Source: Candidatus Microgenomates bacterium (GTDB taxonomy: Bacteria > Patescibacteriota > Microgenomatia > UBA1406 > GWC2-37-13). Taken from it: a DNA stretch of 54,655 nt. The notes under the pieces are model-generated. The model did not search any database, was not told where the DNA came from, and saw nothing but the letters and a program-made list of their open reading frames with translations. This document shows, piece by piece, positions 1 to 9,437 of this stretch. Every line of letters starts with the position of its first letter. Within the stretch, counting starts at the first letter, position 1. The translations under genes and the position numbers were made by a program. Where the stretch lies: assembly GCA_023245215.1 (NCBI GenBank), contig JAHFKS010000003.1, positions 1 to 54,655 of the forward strand. The letters are read 5' to 3'.

Positions 1-428
1 ATTTGAGTTCTTGGATTTAAGATTTTTAAGAAGTAATATAGTGACAAAGTTAAAAACATCGTTGCCAGCATGTACATTCTTGCCTCCTGCGAATAGTAAA
101 CCACCAGCGGATTAAACAGGAAAAAAACCGCACCCCAAATTCCGGCAATTAAATAGACTGTATAACCCGCGGCCAAGCTGAGCAAAACCGACGGCATCCT
201 CAAAGCAATTTCCGAATAGCCGAAAATATTTGTCCAGAATTTCATGAGCAGGTAGTAAAGGGGCGGGTGAAAATCAGAAGGGGAAAACTTGGCAATTATT
301 CCTGAATAACTGTATTGCTGAACCACCTTTGCCGTCGTTGCTTCGTCCAGCCAAAGTGATTGGTTCAAAGCTATTAAGCGGATTAAAAATGCGAAGAGAA
401 AAACGAAGAAAACTATTTTAATCTTCAT
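1..428 (-). CDS. Glycosyltransferase family 39 (PMT/ArnT-like) membrane protein, N-terminal part, runs off the window edge
   Basis: Manual translation from 428: MKIKIVFFVFLFAFLIRLIALNQSLWLDEATTAKVVQQYSYSGIIAKFSPSDFHPPLYYLLMKFW...; LDE and DFHPPLYY motifs of GT39. Absent from the ORF track because it is open at the window edge. Confidence 0.8.
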   Translation of the reverse strand, partial: MKIKIVFFVFLFAFLIRLIALNQSLWLDEATTAKVVQQYSYSGIIAKFSPSDFHPPLYYLLMKFWTNIFGYSEIALRMPSVLLSLAAGYTVYLIAGIWGAVFFLFNPLVVYYSQEARMYMLATMFLTLSLYYFLKILNPRTQ

Positions 429-429
429 C

Positions 430-503
430 TGGAGCGGGATACGGGAATCGAACCCGTCCTATCTGATTGGAAATCAGATGTTCTACCGATGAACTAATCC
501 CGC
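430..503 (-). tRNA. tRNA-Gly(TCC), CCA encoded
   Basis: Reverse complement GCGGGATTAGTTCATCGGTAGAACATCTGATTTCCAATCAGATAGGACGGGTTCGATTCCCGTATCCCGCTCCA folds as a cloverleaf; anticodon loop TTTCCAA. Confidence 0.95.
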
Positions 504-518
504 GGTTTAATAATTATA

Positions 519-1529
519 TCATTTCTCCCATCCCTGCGGGTGATTTTTATACCAGACTAGAAGCGATTTGACTGAATCTTCGATGGTTTTTCTCGGCTTC
601 CAACCCAATACTTGTCCGGCTTTTTTTATATCGGCGATTTTTTTGGCGTCGTCGCCCTGCCTGGTATTGGCTTTCTCAATGGGAATATCTTTTCCCGTCA
701 ATTTTTTCACCTGCTCGACTACTTCCAAGACAGAACTCCCTGTTCCTGTCCCGAGATTTACTATTTCGCTTTTACCCGTTGAGACAAGATATTCCAACGC
801 CTTGATGTGGGCTTCGTTCAGATCGACGACGTCAACATAGTCCCTTATCGGCGTTTTATCGGGAGTGTCAACTTCGGGGCTGGTAAGATAGAATTTTTCT
901 ATCCCAAGGGCGCCGCGGATTGCGTTCTGGACGAGCAGGGAAGAAGGTTTCTTAGAATCGCCTATGGTTCCCTCTTCATTGGCTCCGCAGACATTAAAAT
1001 AACGAAGGATAATATAATGGAAGCCTTTCAGCTTGGCAAACCATTGGATTACTTCTTCCGCCATTTTTTTCGAAGCCCCGTAAGGCGTCGTCGGCTTTAA
1101 CGGATGCTTCTCGTCAATCGGAAAGTATTCAGCCTCGCCATACACGGCGCAGGTCGACGAAAAAATAATATTTTTGATGTTGGCTTTATCCATCGCCTGC
1201 AGCAGGTTGGCTGTTAGCGAAACGTTGTTTTTGAAATACTTTCCCGGATTCTGCATCGATTCATCAACCAAACAGGAAGCGGCATAATGGATGACGGCAG
1301 AAACACCCTGCTCTTTCTCAAAAATGGGGAAGAGGTCTTCTTTTAAATCAGACTGGTAAAATTTGAACTTGTCTCCGTATTTTTTTTGAAGCTCTTCTAC
1401 CGCCCCTTTATAGCCTGTCTGGAAATTATCAACGCCGACTACCTCATAGCCCTGACTCAAAAACAAGTCGGTGGAGATGGAGCCGATGTAGCCTGCACAG
1501 CCGGTAATTAAGATTTTAGACATACTCAT
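519..1529 (-). CDS. galE: UDP-glucose 4-epimerase (SDR family)
   Basis: ITGCAGYIGS Rossmann motif, YGASKKMAEE active site, GalE-like length (336 aa). Confidence 0.88.
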   Translation of the reverse strand: MSMSKILITGCAGYIGSISTDLFLSQGYEVVGVDNFQTGYKGAVEELQKKYGDKFKFYQSDLKEDLFPIFEKEQGVSAVIHYAASCLVDESMQNPGKYFKNNVSLTANLLQAMDKANIKNIIFSSTCAVYGEAEYFPIDEKHPLKPTTPYGASKKMAEEVIQWFAKLKGFHYIILRYFNVCGANEEGTIGDSKKPSSLLVQNAIRGALGIEKFYLTSPEVDTPDKTPIRDYVDVVDLNEAHIKALEYLVSTGKSEIVNLGTGTGSSVLEVVEQVKKLTGKDIPIEKANTRQGDDAKKIADIKKAGQVLGWKPRKTIEDSVKSLLVWYKNHPQGWEK

Positions 1530-2434
1530 ATTCTACCAATTTTTAACTTGTGGAACGGGTGCCAGTGGATTCTTCCTTCTGCTAAATAAATCCCTCCAAA
1601 AACAAGTAGACTTCCCAACAAATAGAATAAATTGGGAAATTCGTGGAGCAGGGGAATGGCAATGACAACGGCTGCAACCGGATCGATATAAGTAAAAATT
1701 CCGACGTCCCCCGCCTCTATTTTGGACAGGGCGTAGTAAAAAAGAGTATAAGCGATTGCCGATGAAAAAAACACTCCCCAGAAAATTCCAACTGCTCCAG
1801 CCGTATTAAGCATAGAAAAATTCCAAGTATTCATTTCTTTAAGAAAATAGGGGATAAAAAACAAACTACCGAAAAAAAAGGTAATTAGTGATGCTTGATA
1901 TGGATTTATTTTTTTCAGGCTGTCGCGGCCAAAGAGAGTCTGAAGAACCGCACCCATGGTGGCGACAAAAATAAAGACATTTCCCTTGACAGCTCCAAAC
2001 TCCAGACTTTTTCCTCCAAAAATAAACGGCGAAAAAACAATCACAGAAACCCCTAAAAGCCCTATAAACATACCGATTGATTTTCTCAAAGTCGGCTTCT
2101 CATGAAGAAACATCGTCGACAGAATATAAATGAAAACCGGACCTGAAGAGGCGATTATCGGCGCATTGATGCTTTCTGTTTCTTTCAACCCCAAAAAGTA
2201 AAAACTGATATTCAAGGAAATTCCGAAAAATGCGACCAAAAACAACTCAAGCCATTGCTGGAAAGATAGCCTCTGCCATTTCTTTATAGCCAATGGTAGA
2301 AAAATTAACCCGGCCAGAAAAAATCTTAAAAACGCCAAAGTAAACGGAGGAACATTTTCCAAAGCGAATTTAAATATCGGCGAAGCCGCACCCCAAATGG
2401 TATTGGCTATTATCAAAGCGAGAATCGGGTTCAT
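1526..2434 (-). CDS. EamA/DMT family transporter
   Basis: Multi-TM protein with two EamA-like repeats (ANTIWGAASPIFKFAL; AIAYTLFYYALSKIEAGDVGIFTYIDPV). Confidence 0.85.
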   Translation of the reverse strand: MNPILALIIANTIWGAASPIFKFALENVPPFTLAFLRFFLAGLIFLPLAIKKWQRLSFQQWLELFLVAFFGISLNISFYFLGLKETESINAPIIASSGPVFIYILSTMFLHEKPTLRKSIGMFIGLLGVSVIVFSPFIFGGKSLEFGAVKGNVFIFVATMGAVLQTLFGRDSLKKINPYQASLITFFFGSLFFIPYFLKEMNTWNFSMLNTAGAVGIFWGVFFSSAIAYTLFYYALSKIEAGDVGIFTYIDPVAAVVIAIPLLHEFPNLFYLLGSLLVFGGIYLAEGRIHWHPFHKLKIGRI

Positions 2435-2446
2435 TAAATCAGTTTA

Positions 2447-3325
2447 TCAATTTTTTTGCTTTTTATGAAGAAACACAATCAGCTCACCGATGATTCCCGT
2501 CATCCCTATCTGTATGCCGACGATAATGAGAAGAACTCCAAAGAGGAGCAGCGGCCTCCTGTAAAGCATCATGTGGAAAAAAACTCTCTGGATGACTAAG
2601 ATTACTGTTATTAGCGAACCTATAAGGAAAGCCGTACCCCCGATTATTCCAAAAAAATGCAGCGGCTTTTCAGAAAACTTGTAAAGAAAATAGGCGGTAA
2701 TAGTATCAAAAATGCCGATGATTAATTTGCTCGAGCCGAATTTTGACACTCCGTAAAGTCGTTTTCTGTTAGTAACTTCAACTTCAGTCACTCTGAAACC
2801 GTTGTAATAAACCGCCAGCGGAAAAAAACGGAAATTGTTTCCGTAAAAAGCAAAGTCTGTCAAAACTTCCCGCTTGAAGGCTTTGTAACCGCAGTTGATA
2901 TCGGTATAAGGGGAGCGGAGAAATATTTTCAGGAACTTCGACGCCAGAAACGAATAAGCTTTAACCAAAAAACTATCCTGCCTCTCTTTTCTTATGCCGT
3001 TGACCAGATCGTATCCTCCGTCGAGCTTTTTCAATAGTTTCGGAAGATCCTTAGGGTCATCCTGCAAATCCGCATCCATAAAAACTATTATTTCGCCCGC
3101 TGCATTTCTAATGCCTGTCAATAATGCCCGGCCTTTGCCTTTTTTCTTTTTATGCTTTATTAATTTGACATTTGATCCGCCAGCTGGCGGATGAAAATTG
3201 TCTGTAGATCCATCGTCAACAAGAATGATTTCGTATTCTTTTCCTGTTAATTGTTTATTCAACTGTCCGATTAAAACCGGCAGACTTTCTTTTTCGTTGT
3301 AAAACGGAATTATTATGGAAATCAT
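2447..3325 (-). CDS. Glycosyltransferase family 2 (DPM1-like) with C-terminal TM helices
   Basis: SIIIPFYNEKESLP, VDDGSTD, DADLQDDPKDLP motifs. Confidence 0.9.
   Translation of the reverse strand: MISIIIPFYNEKESLPVLIGQLNKQLTGKEYEIILVDDGSTDNFHPPAGGSNVKLIKHKKKKGKGRALLTGIRNAAGEIIVFMDADLQDDPKDLPKLLKKLDGGYDLVNGIRKERQDSFLVKAYSFLASKFLKIFLRSPYTDINCGYKAFKREVLTDFAFYGNNFRFFPLAVYYNGFRVTEVEVTNRKRLYGVSKFGSSKLIIGIFDTITAYFLYKFSEKPLHFFGIIGGTAFLIGSLITVILVIQRVFFHMMLYRRPLLLFGVLLIIVGIQIGMTGIIGELIVFLHKKQKN
3172..3195. repeat. GC-rich palindromic insert inside a GT2 coding sequence
   Basis: ttgATCCGCCAGCTGGCGGATgaa: 18-bp perfect palindrome (3175-3192), flanked by further pairing after one mismatch; encodes the HPPAGGS segment. 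Confidence 0.75.
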
Positions 3326-4581
3326 ATTTTTTTATAAACTTCAATGCTTTCGGCCCCTTGGTCATCGGAAAATATCATCTTGTATTTCTTGTCTGATGTA
3401 AAGTTCGTATAAAATTTTACCGCCAGCGTTCCTTTACCAATATCGCCTATCTCCGCCCTATCTATAATAACATAATCTGCCATTTTGTAGACATCTTGTT
3501 TGCTCGCGATAATGTCTTCATCTGTAAAACCCATTGAAGCATAAGCCGGGTCAAACAGAAAATTATAATAATATGTCCTCTCCGTAAAGTAAGGGGCGAG
3601 TATCGGAGTCGTGGCGACCTTTATGGCTGGATCCTTAAGTTTTTCTTCCCAATTTTCGACTGTTTTTAACTTTAAACTTGTTTGTTTTCTTAAAATCATC
3701 GGGTCCTTTAAAAATTTAAAAGGCAGGGGGCTATAGTAATAAGCTGATATTAGATTAAAAATAATAAAAACAGAAAGAATAGTTTTTTTAATAATTTTAT
3801 TTTTCAATTTTCCGTCCAAATATTTAAAACCCAATATTGAACTGTAAAAAACAAAGGGAACGATTATCGCATTGTAATGGAAGAATATCGACCTCATATT
3901 GTTGTTGAGACTAAAAATATTTATAGCCAGCTCCGGTAAAGCAATCAGGAAGGCCAATGGTGAAAATACCGAATAAAACATCGGCAGCATCAATCTTAAA
4001 ACATATGAATAGACATCTTTCATGAAAAAATACTTGACGGTAAACAAAGGATGACGGAACAGGTTAAGAATTACTGTTGTCGGGCTGTCGCCAAAATTCT
4101 GGAAATAACGGAGGGCAAAATGTGACTCCTGTCGGAAAAAGGGGATGATAAAATAAACTGTAGCAATAAAAAATACCAGACCGAGGAAAAAAGTAAGTGT
4201 TCCTATTTTCCTGTCTTTTCTGATAAAAAAAACATAAAGGCCCAAAAAAGCGACAATCAATCCGACATGCTCCTTTGTCAAAAGAGCTAATAATAAAAAA
4301 ACAAAATACCAAAGATTTTTTTTCTGCAGATTAAAATATAAAGCAAAAAGAAAAAATGTCGTTGCTAGGGTTACGGCGTGAAAATCAAAGAGGTTTGCCC
4401 GGGCAACCGGAAAATATAAAAGGTAAAAAACTGCGAAAATTAAAGACAACCATTTCTTTTTCAATATTTTTTCGCTAATCAAAAAAACAGCCCAGGCCCC
4501 CAAGGCAACAATAACTGCCTGGCTGACTAGGAGCGTTTCTGCTCCAGGGTAAATTTTATATAAAGGCGCAAATAATACCAA
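3322..4581 (-). CDS. DUF2079-like membrane protein, C-terminal part (frame-split from 4611-4802)
   Basis: Open frame extends upstream as NRLAIHFDPILVLFAPLYKIYPGAETLL; track start is a TTG inside the domain. Confidence 0.75.
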   Translation of the reverse strand: MVLFAPLYKIYPGAETLLVSQAVIVALGAWAVFLISEKILKKKWLSLIFAVFYLLYFPVARANLFDFHAVTLATTFFLFALYFNLQKKNLWYFVFLLLALLTKEHVGLIVAFLGLYVFFIRKDRKIGTLTFFLGLVFFIATVYFIIPFFRQESHFALRYFQNFGDSPTTVILNLFRHPLFTVKYFFMKDVYSYVLRLMLPMFYSVFSPLAFLIALPELAINIFSLNNNMRSIFFHYNAIIVPFVFYSSILGFKYLDGKLKNKIIKKTILSVFIIFNLISAYYYSPLPFKFLKDPMILRKQTSLKLKTVENWEEKLKDPAIKVATTPILAPYFTERTYYYNFLFDPAYASMGFTDEDIIASKQDVYKMADYVIIDRAEIGDIGKGTLAVKFYTNFTSDKKYKMIFSDDQGAESIEVYKKI

Positions 4582-4610
4582 TATCGGGTCAAAATGAATT
4601 GCCAGGCGGT

Positions 4611-4802
4611 TTATATTTTTTTTAGTGTTTGGTCTGTCATTTCCAAGAACTTCCCCTGTGAAGTGTTATAAACAACCTGGTTCATTATCCCAAGGTCATA
4701 ATAATGCGAGTTTAAAGTCCGGAAGCGTTCGATTGACAAATAAGAAAAGAAGACCGCGTATAAAATAATTAAAAACCAGAGAATGATTTGGGTTATTTTC
4801 AC
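4611..4802 (-). CDS. DUF2079-like membrane protein, N-terminal part (frame-split)
   Basis: SIERFRTLNSHYYDLGIMNQVVYNTSQGKFLEMT is a DUF2079-type N-terminus; ends at an A8 run, with the remainder in another frame. Confidence 0.7.
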   Translation of the reverse strand: MKITQIILWFLIILYAVFFSYLSIERFRTLNSHYYDLGIMNQVVYNTSQGKFLEMTDQTLKKI

Positions 4803-4845
4803 TGATTGAATATTTTACCTCAAAATAACTGATAAATAGCTGAAA

Positions 4846-5820
4846 TCAACGGTTGCCCGAATGGTATTTTTCATGGACCTGCCTCAATCTTAGATCAGTC
4901 ACGTGGGTATAGACTTGGGTGGTGGCGATATTTTTATGCCCGAGCATCTCCTGGACCGACCTCAAATCGGCTCCGTGGTTTAAAAGATCAGTGGCAAAGG
5001 AGTGGCGGAGGGCGTGGGGGCCGATCCTGAATAATATCCCAGCTACTTTCCGGTATTTGTCGATCATCCTCTCAACCGACCTGACAGAAAGCCTAAAGCC
5101 TTCATTGCTAAGGCCTGTTTTGACCTTTGGCCCTGAGTAGCGGATAAAAAGAGGTTGGTACGGGTCGGTGCGGCTGCCCAAGTACTTTTGCAGCCTTTCT
5201 TTGGCGTGTTTTGAGAGAAAAACCACTCGAGCCTTGCCACCTTTGCCGATGACGCCGAATTCGCCGCGGTCTAGATTAATTTGCTCCCGGTTTAGGGCGA
5301 CTAATTCAGATACACGAAGACCTGTAGAAAAGAGCACCTCCAAAATCGCCCTATCTCTGAGCCCGGCTTTGTCTTTTAGGTCCACAGAGGCGAAAAGTTT
5401 TTCTAATTCTATAGGCTGCAGAAACTTGAGATTCCTGTCGCGGCTCTTGCCCAGATCTATCATCTCCGGGGCGAGCACAGGCTGTTTCTGCCTTATCAAA
5501 TAGCGGAAGAAGCTCCTAAGTGCTACTAAAAAGTAATTTTGAGTTTGCCTTTTGAGTGAGCCTTTATAGGGGTTTTTATACTCGTGGGAAATATACAGAC
5601 GGAAGTCTCTAATAGTCTCATCGTTGATTTTTTCAACAGAAATATTTTTAACTTTTTGGCTTTGCATAAGCCATTGCTTGAAAAAATTCAAGTAATAGCC
5701 GTACATGCGCACCGTTTTTAAGGAAAGGTTCTTGTCGAGCTCGCAGTATTCCAAAAAACGCAAAATAGCTTCGTTTATATCCATTACTTTTATATTAAAC
5801 GACGCGGAAAGTATTATCAA
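4846..5820 (-). CDS. Tyrosine recombinase, XerC/XerD-like
   Basis: SAM-like N domain; LFSTGLRVSELVAL, HALRHSFATDLLNHGADLRSVQEMLGHKNIATTQVYTHV catalytic motifs. Confidence 0.93.
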   Translation of the reverse strand: MIILSASFNIKVMDINEAILRFLEYCELDKNLSLKTVRMYGYYLNFFKQWLMQSQKVKNISVEKINDETIRDFRLYISHEYKNPYKGSLKRQTQNYFLVALRSFFRYLIRQKQPVLAPEMIDLGKSRDRNLKFLQPIELEKLFASVDLKDKAGLRDRAILEVLFSTGLRVSELVALNREQINLDRGEFGVIGKGGKARVVFLSKHAKERLQKYLGSRTDPYQPLFIRYSGPKVKTGLSNEGFRLSVRSVERMIDKYRKVAGILFRIGPHALRHSFATDLLNHGADLRSVQEMLGHKNIATTQVYTHVTDLRLRQVHEKYHSGNR

Positions 5821-7034
5821 GAAGGATATTCATGGCTTTTTATCGCCGGTATGAAAAAAATAAAAAGCCCTAAAGCCAAAAATACCACTATCGAGCTTCC
5901 CAGATAGGGGAGGCTTTTGTGGAACTGGTATAGGAAAGCAGCTGTCAACGGCCCGGCAACCCGTGAGATGGCCATGACGCTTTGGTTTGCTCCACTGACC
6001 CGGCCCTGCTTCTTGGCCTCGACGGAACGGGAAATTAGACTGGACAGGGCAGGCTGGACCAAACCGTCTCCGATATTGAGCAAGATGATTACGCCGTAAG
6101 TAAATAGTATCGGGTGAAAAAAATACTGGGCGCCGACGAGCAGGATTCCCACGGCATTGAGTATCGCTCCACCAATCACCAGCTTGACATCCCCGAGAAC
6201 AGGCATCAGTTTGGCAGTTAAAAACCCCTGACTGAAGATATCGACAATCCCGACGACAAAAAGCAGCAGGCCGATGTCTTTGGGCCCCCAGGAAAGTACA
6301 TCTTTTGAAAAAACCGCCAGATTGCCCTGGAACATAGTTGCCGCAAAAAAATAAAGGAAGGTAACGGAAAAAAGTACTTTCAGGACTTTAATAGAGAGTA
6401 GGTGGGAAAAGGCGCCGAAAGGATTGAGGTGGGATAGTTCAAATTTATTCAACCTATGTTCTTCTTTAAGGCTTTCTTTCATGACAAATAAACCCCAAAT
6501 CGTATTCAGCGCCGTCACGGCTGCCGCAATAAAAAGAGGCGCCGTAAGATGTAATGAACCAGTGATGCCGCCTATGGCCGGGCCGACCATAAAACCAAGG
6601 CCGCCGACCGCTCCCAATAAGCCGAAAAATCTTCCCCGGTCTTTCGGCTCGGTGATATCAGCAACATAAGCGTAAACAGTGCTGATATTTCCTCCTGTCA
6701 GCCCATCGATAATCCTGCCCAAAAACAGCATCGCCAAAGAACCGCCTATACCCATGAAAATATAACCGATAACGGATCCCAACAAGCTTATTAAAAGAAT
6801 CGGCTTTCTGCCGAATCTGTCGCTCAACATTCCTAATACCGGCGCCGCCAGAAACTGGCAAAAAGCATAAGAAGACAGAATCAGGCCGACATAAAGGGCG
6901 ACCAGGCCGACATTTCCCTCATATTTCTGCACCAGAAACGGGATGACGGGAATAATTATGCTGAAACCCAGGAAGTTTAGGAAAGTCGTCACCAGGACAA
7001 ACATCCATTGCTGATTAGATGATTTTTTATCCAT
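5817..7034 (-). CDS. MFS transporter (TetA/Bcr-like)
   Basis: 12-TM pattern, GMLSDRFGRKPILLISLLGSVIGY motif. Confidence 0.9.
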   Translation of the reverse strand: MDKKSSNQQWMFVLVTTFLNFLGFSIIIPVIPFLVQKYEGNVGLVALYVGLILSSYAFCQFLAAPVLGMLSDRFGRKPILLISLLGSVIGYIFMGIGGSLAMLFLGRIIDGLTGGNISTVYAYVADITEPKDRGRFFGLLGAVGGLGFMVGPAIGGITGSLHLTAPLFIAAAVTALNTIWGLFVMKESLKEEHRLNKFELSHLNPFGAFSHLLSIKVLKVLFSVTFLYFFAATMFQGNLAVFSKDVLSWGPKDIGLLLFVVGIVDIFSQGFLTAKLMPVLGDVKLVIGGAILNAVGILLVGAQYFFHPILFTYGVIILLNIGDGLVQPALSSLISRSVEAKKQGRVSGANQSVMAISRVAGPLTAAFLYQFHKSLPYLGSSIVVFLALGLFIFFIPAIKSHEYPS

Positions 7035-7059
7035 TCAGAAATGATATCATATATAATTC

Positions 7060-7872
7060 ATGAAAAAACTGATCTCTACAGACAGCGTCGGGTTTCTGGG
7101 CAGCCCAAACCAGTTTGTCTACCTTTACGAAGATTATTTCAAAGACGGCACTTTCGACGGCGTGGAAATGATTGCTTTTAAACCGATTAACAGGCTGAAA
7201 AAATTTATTTCGGTTTTAGAAAAACACAATATTCCGACGGTTTCTTTCCACAGCAAAACCGGGGGGGAGAACCGCCTGCCCGCCCAGTACGGCCTCATCA
7301 TGACAGTCGTTAATTCTTTTATCTTCGGCGTTGAAGACCTTATTAAAAATTTCAAGGATAAGGAATTTTTGTCCCATACGCCGTACCTGGAAAACGAGCA
7401 GGTCAAAAAATTCATCTTTGCCAACAAGCCAAAAACCCTCTGGGTGGAAAACCACCTTTACGGTCAAAAGGGGATTGAAGATGCAAAAAAACTGATCAGC
7501 GAATACCGGAAAAACGGCGTCAATACTCACGGCATGCTCGACGTCTACCATTTCCTGGCGAAGATACCGACTGCCAATATGGTAGAAGATTGGGTGAAAA
7601 TAATCGGAGAAATTGAAACTTATCTTGAATGGTTTTCCGGAATCCATTTTCCCATAGGTACGCGAACGGACGACTCGCTTCCCATCGAAAAAATGACCGA
7701 CCAGATGCTGGACTTTTTCGGAAAAAAAATCGTCTCCCGCCTCGACCGGGTGGTGATTGAGAATCAGCAGAAATATTTCGGGCTAATTTGTTCAACCAAA
7801 AAAATGCTTGACAGCCAAAAAGAAAGAAACCGCGTCAATTTTCTCCGCTTGCGGAAATTTGGCATACTTTGA
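7060..7872 (+). CDS. Conserved hypothetical, possible AP-endonuclease-2/sugar-isomerase-like TIM barrel
   Basis: VENHLYGQKGIEDAKKLISEYRKNGVNTHGMLDVYHFL pattern; family assignment tentative. Confidence 0.6.
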   Translation: MKKLISTDSVGFLGSPNQFVYLYEDYFKDGTFDGVEMIAFKPINRLKKFISVLEKHNIPTVSFHSKTGGENRLPAQYGLIMTVVNSFIFGVEDLIKNFKDKEFLSHTPYLENEQVKKFIFANKPKTLWVENHLYGQKGIEDAKKLISEYRKNGVNTHGMLDVYHFLAKIPTANMVEDWVKIIGEIETYLEWFSGIHFPIGTRTDDSLPIEKMTDQMLDFFGKKIVSRLDRVVIENQQKYFGLICSTKKMLDSQKERNRVNFLRLRKFGIL

Positions 7873-7951
7873 CCAACTTTGACTGCTTTATTGCTACTTG
7901 ATTGTTAAATTATTATTTTTTATACTAAAAATTATCATTTTTATTATAAAA

Positions 7952-9394
7952 ATGGATAAAAATCCCGATTCTCTCAGAAATTTCTTAGAAATTCCCTACG
8001 ACCGGCTCGAAGAACTGAACCTTGAATCGAAAAAGAAACGCGTCTCGAATGCAAGTGACGAAGAGTTGAGAAAATTCTACCTAACCTACCTGAAAAAGGA
8101 AAAACGCCTCAAGGCCGTCACTATCGGCTTTTCCGACATCGAGGGCAGATTCCACATGCTAGATTACGACAAGAAATTCTTCCTGACAAGTTACGACAAT
8201 CTTACTTTTGACGGGTCATCAATCCGCGGCTTCTCCCGCCAGGCCGAATCCGACCTAAGGCTGAAAGTGGATTGGCGGGCTTTTTGGTGGCTCCCTTCAG
8301 ACGTTTTCGGATCGGGGAAAGTTTTGATGATGGGGGAGATTTTTTCGCAGGAAAATAAGCCTTATGAAATGGATGCCCGCGGGCTGCTCAAAACCTTCGC
8401 CAAAAAACTCAAGTCAGAAAAAGAATTCACGATTTATGCTTCAAATGAAGTGGAAGGTTTTTTGGTCAAGGGCGAAGACGCCGAGAAAAATTTTAATGAA
8501 AAAACCGGTTTCCAGGTTGCCTCTTTCGGCGGCTATTACCATTCCCTTCCCAACGACGTTCTTAAATTATTCATCGACCGGACAGCCGAGGCCCAGCGGG
8601 CAATGGGTTTTGAAAATGAAAAAGACCACCCCGAAGTGGCGCCGGCCCAGTTTGAACTGAACTATTCTTATTCGGAAGTTGTCAACGCCGCCGACCAGAT
8701 CCAGATTTACAAGCTGACTGCCAGGCAGATTGCCCGAAATCTCGGGATGACCGCAACATTCCTGCCGAAGCCGGTGGTCGGCATCAACGGCAGCGGTATG
8801 CACACCAATCTTTCCATTTCCAAAAACGGAAAAAATTTATTTTACGATAAAAAAGGCCGCGCCCAGCTTTCTAAATTCGGCTGGGAGGTCGTCAACCGGA
8901 TTTTATCAAGTGCCAACGACGTCTGTCTGGTGTTAAACAGTAGCGTCAATGCCTACCGCCGGCTCGACCCCCATTTTGAGGCGCCCAATGAAATCAAAGT
9001 TTCCGAGGTCGACCGCGGGGCAATGATAAGAATTCCGCTTTTTAACGAAAAATCCAGCCGGATTGAGGTAAGGAGCGTCGGGCCCGACGCGAACCCGTAT
9101 CTGATGATGTATGTCCTGGCCAAAGTCGCCCTTGAGGGGCCGATTAAAAAAGAATCTGACGACAAAAGACCGAGAATCAGCTACCTCCCGAGCAACATCG
9201 ACGTCGCCATGCAGAGGTTCCGCAACAGTGACACGATGACAAAAGTCTTAGGCGAAGAGTTCAAGAAAAAATTTCTGGATTTGAAACAGGCTGCGGCCGC
9301 GCGCAGCCCGCTTGACCTGGGAACCAGGGTGAAAAACGGCGAAGTCCTTTACCATCACGAAGTCTACAACCAGATTCTCTGGAACGGGTTTTAA
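7952..9394 (+). CDS. Glutamine synthetase family protein
   Basis: FDGSSIRGF, EVAPAQFEL, GINGSGMHTNLSI, RGAMIRIP, RIEVRSVGPDANPYLMM; start moved from 7898 to the ATG at 7952. Confidence 0.9.
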   Translation: MDKNPDSLRNFLEIPYDRLEELNLESKKKRVSNASDEELRKFYLTYLKKEKRLKAVTIGFSDIEGRFHMLDYDKKFFLTSYDNLTFDGSSIRGFSRQAESDLRLKVDWRAFWWLPSDVFGSGKVLMMGEIFSQENKPYEMDARGLLKTFAKKLKSEKEFTIYASNEVEGFLVKGEDAEKNFNEKTGFQVASFGGYYHSLPNDVLKLFIDRTAEAQRAMGFENEKDHPEVAPAQFELNYSYSEVVNAADQIQIYKLTARQIARNLGMTATFLPKPVVGINGSGMHTNLSISKNGKNLFYDKKGRAQLSKFGWEVVNRILSSANDVCLVLNSSVNAYRRLDPHFEAPNEIKVSEVDRGAMIRIPLFNEKSSRIEVRSVGPDANPYLMMYVLAKVALEGPIKKESDDKRPRISYLPSNIDVAMQRFRNSDTMTKVLGEEFKKKFLDLKQAAAARSPLDLGTRVKNGEVLYHHEVYNQILWNGF

Positions 9395-9437
9395 TTAGTT
9401 GATATTTTCGCTTTCCCGCGCTATTATAGGACATTAA

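Noticed and set aside
7216-7647. 143-aa and neighbouring minus ORFs antisense to the gene at 7060
   Set aside because: Sense ORF has coherent protein features; antisense frames do not
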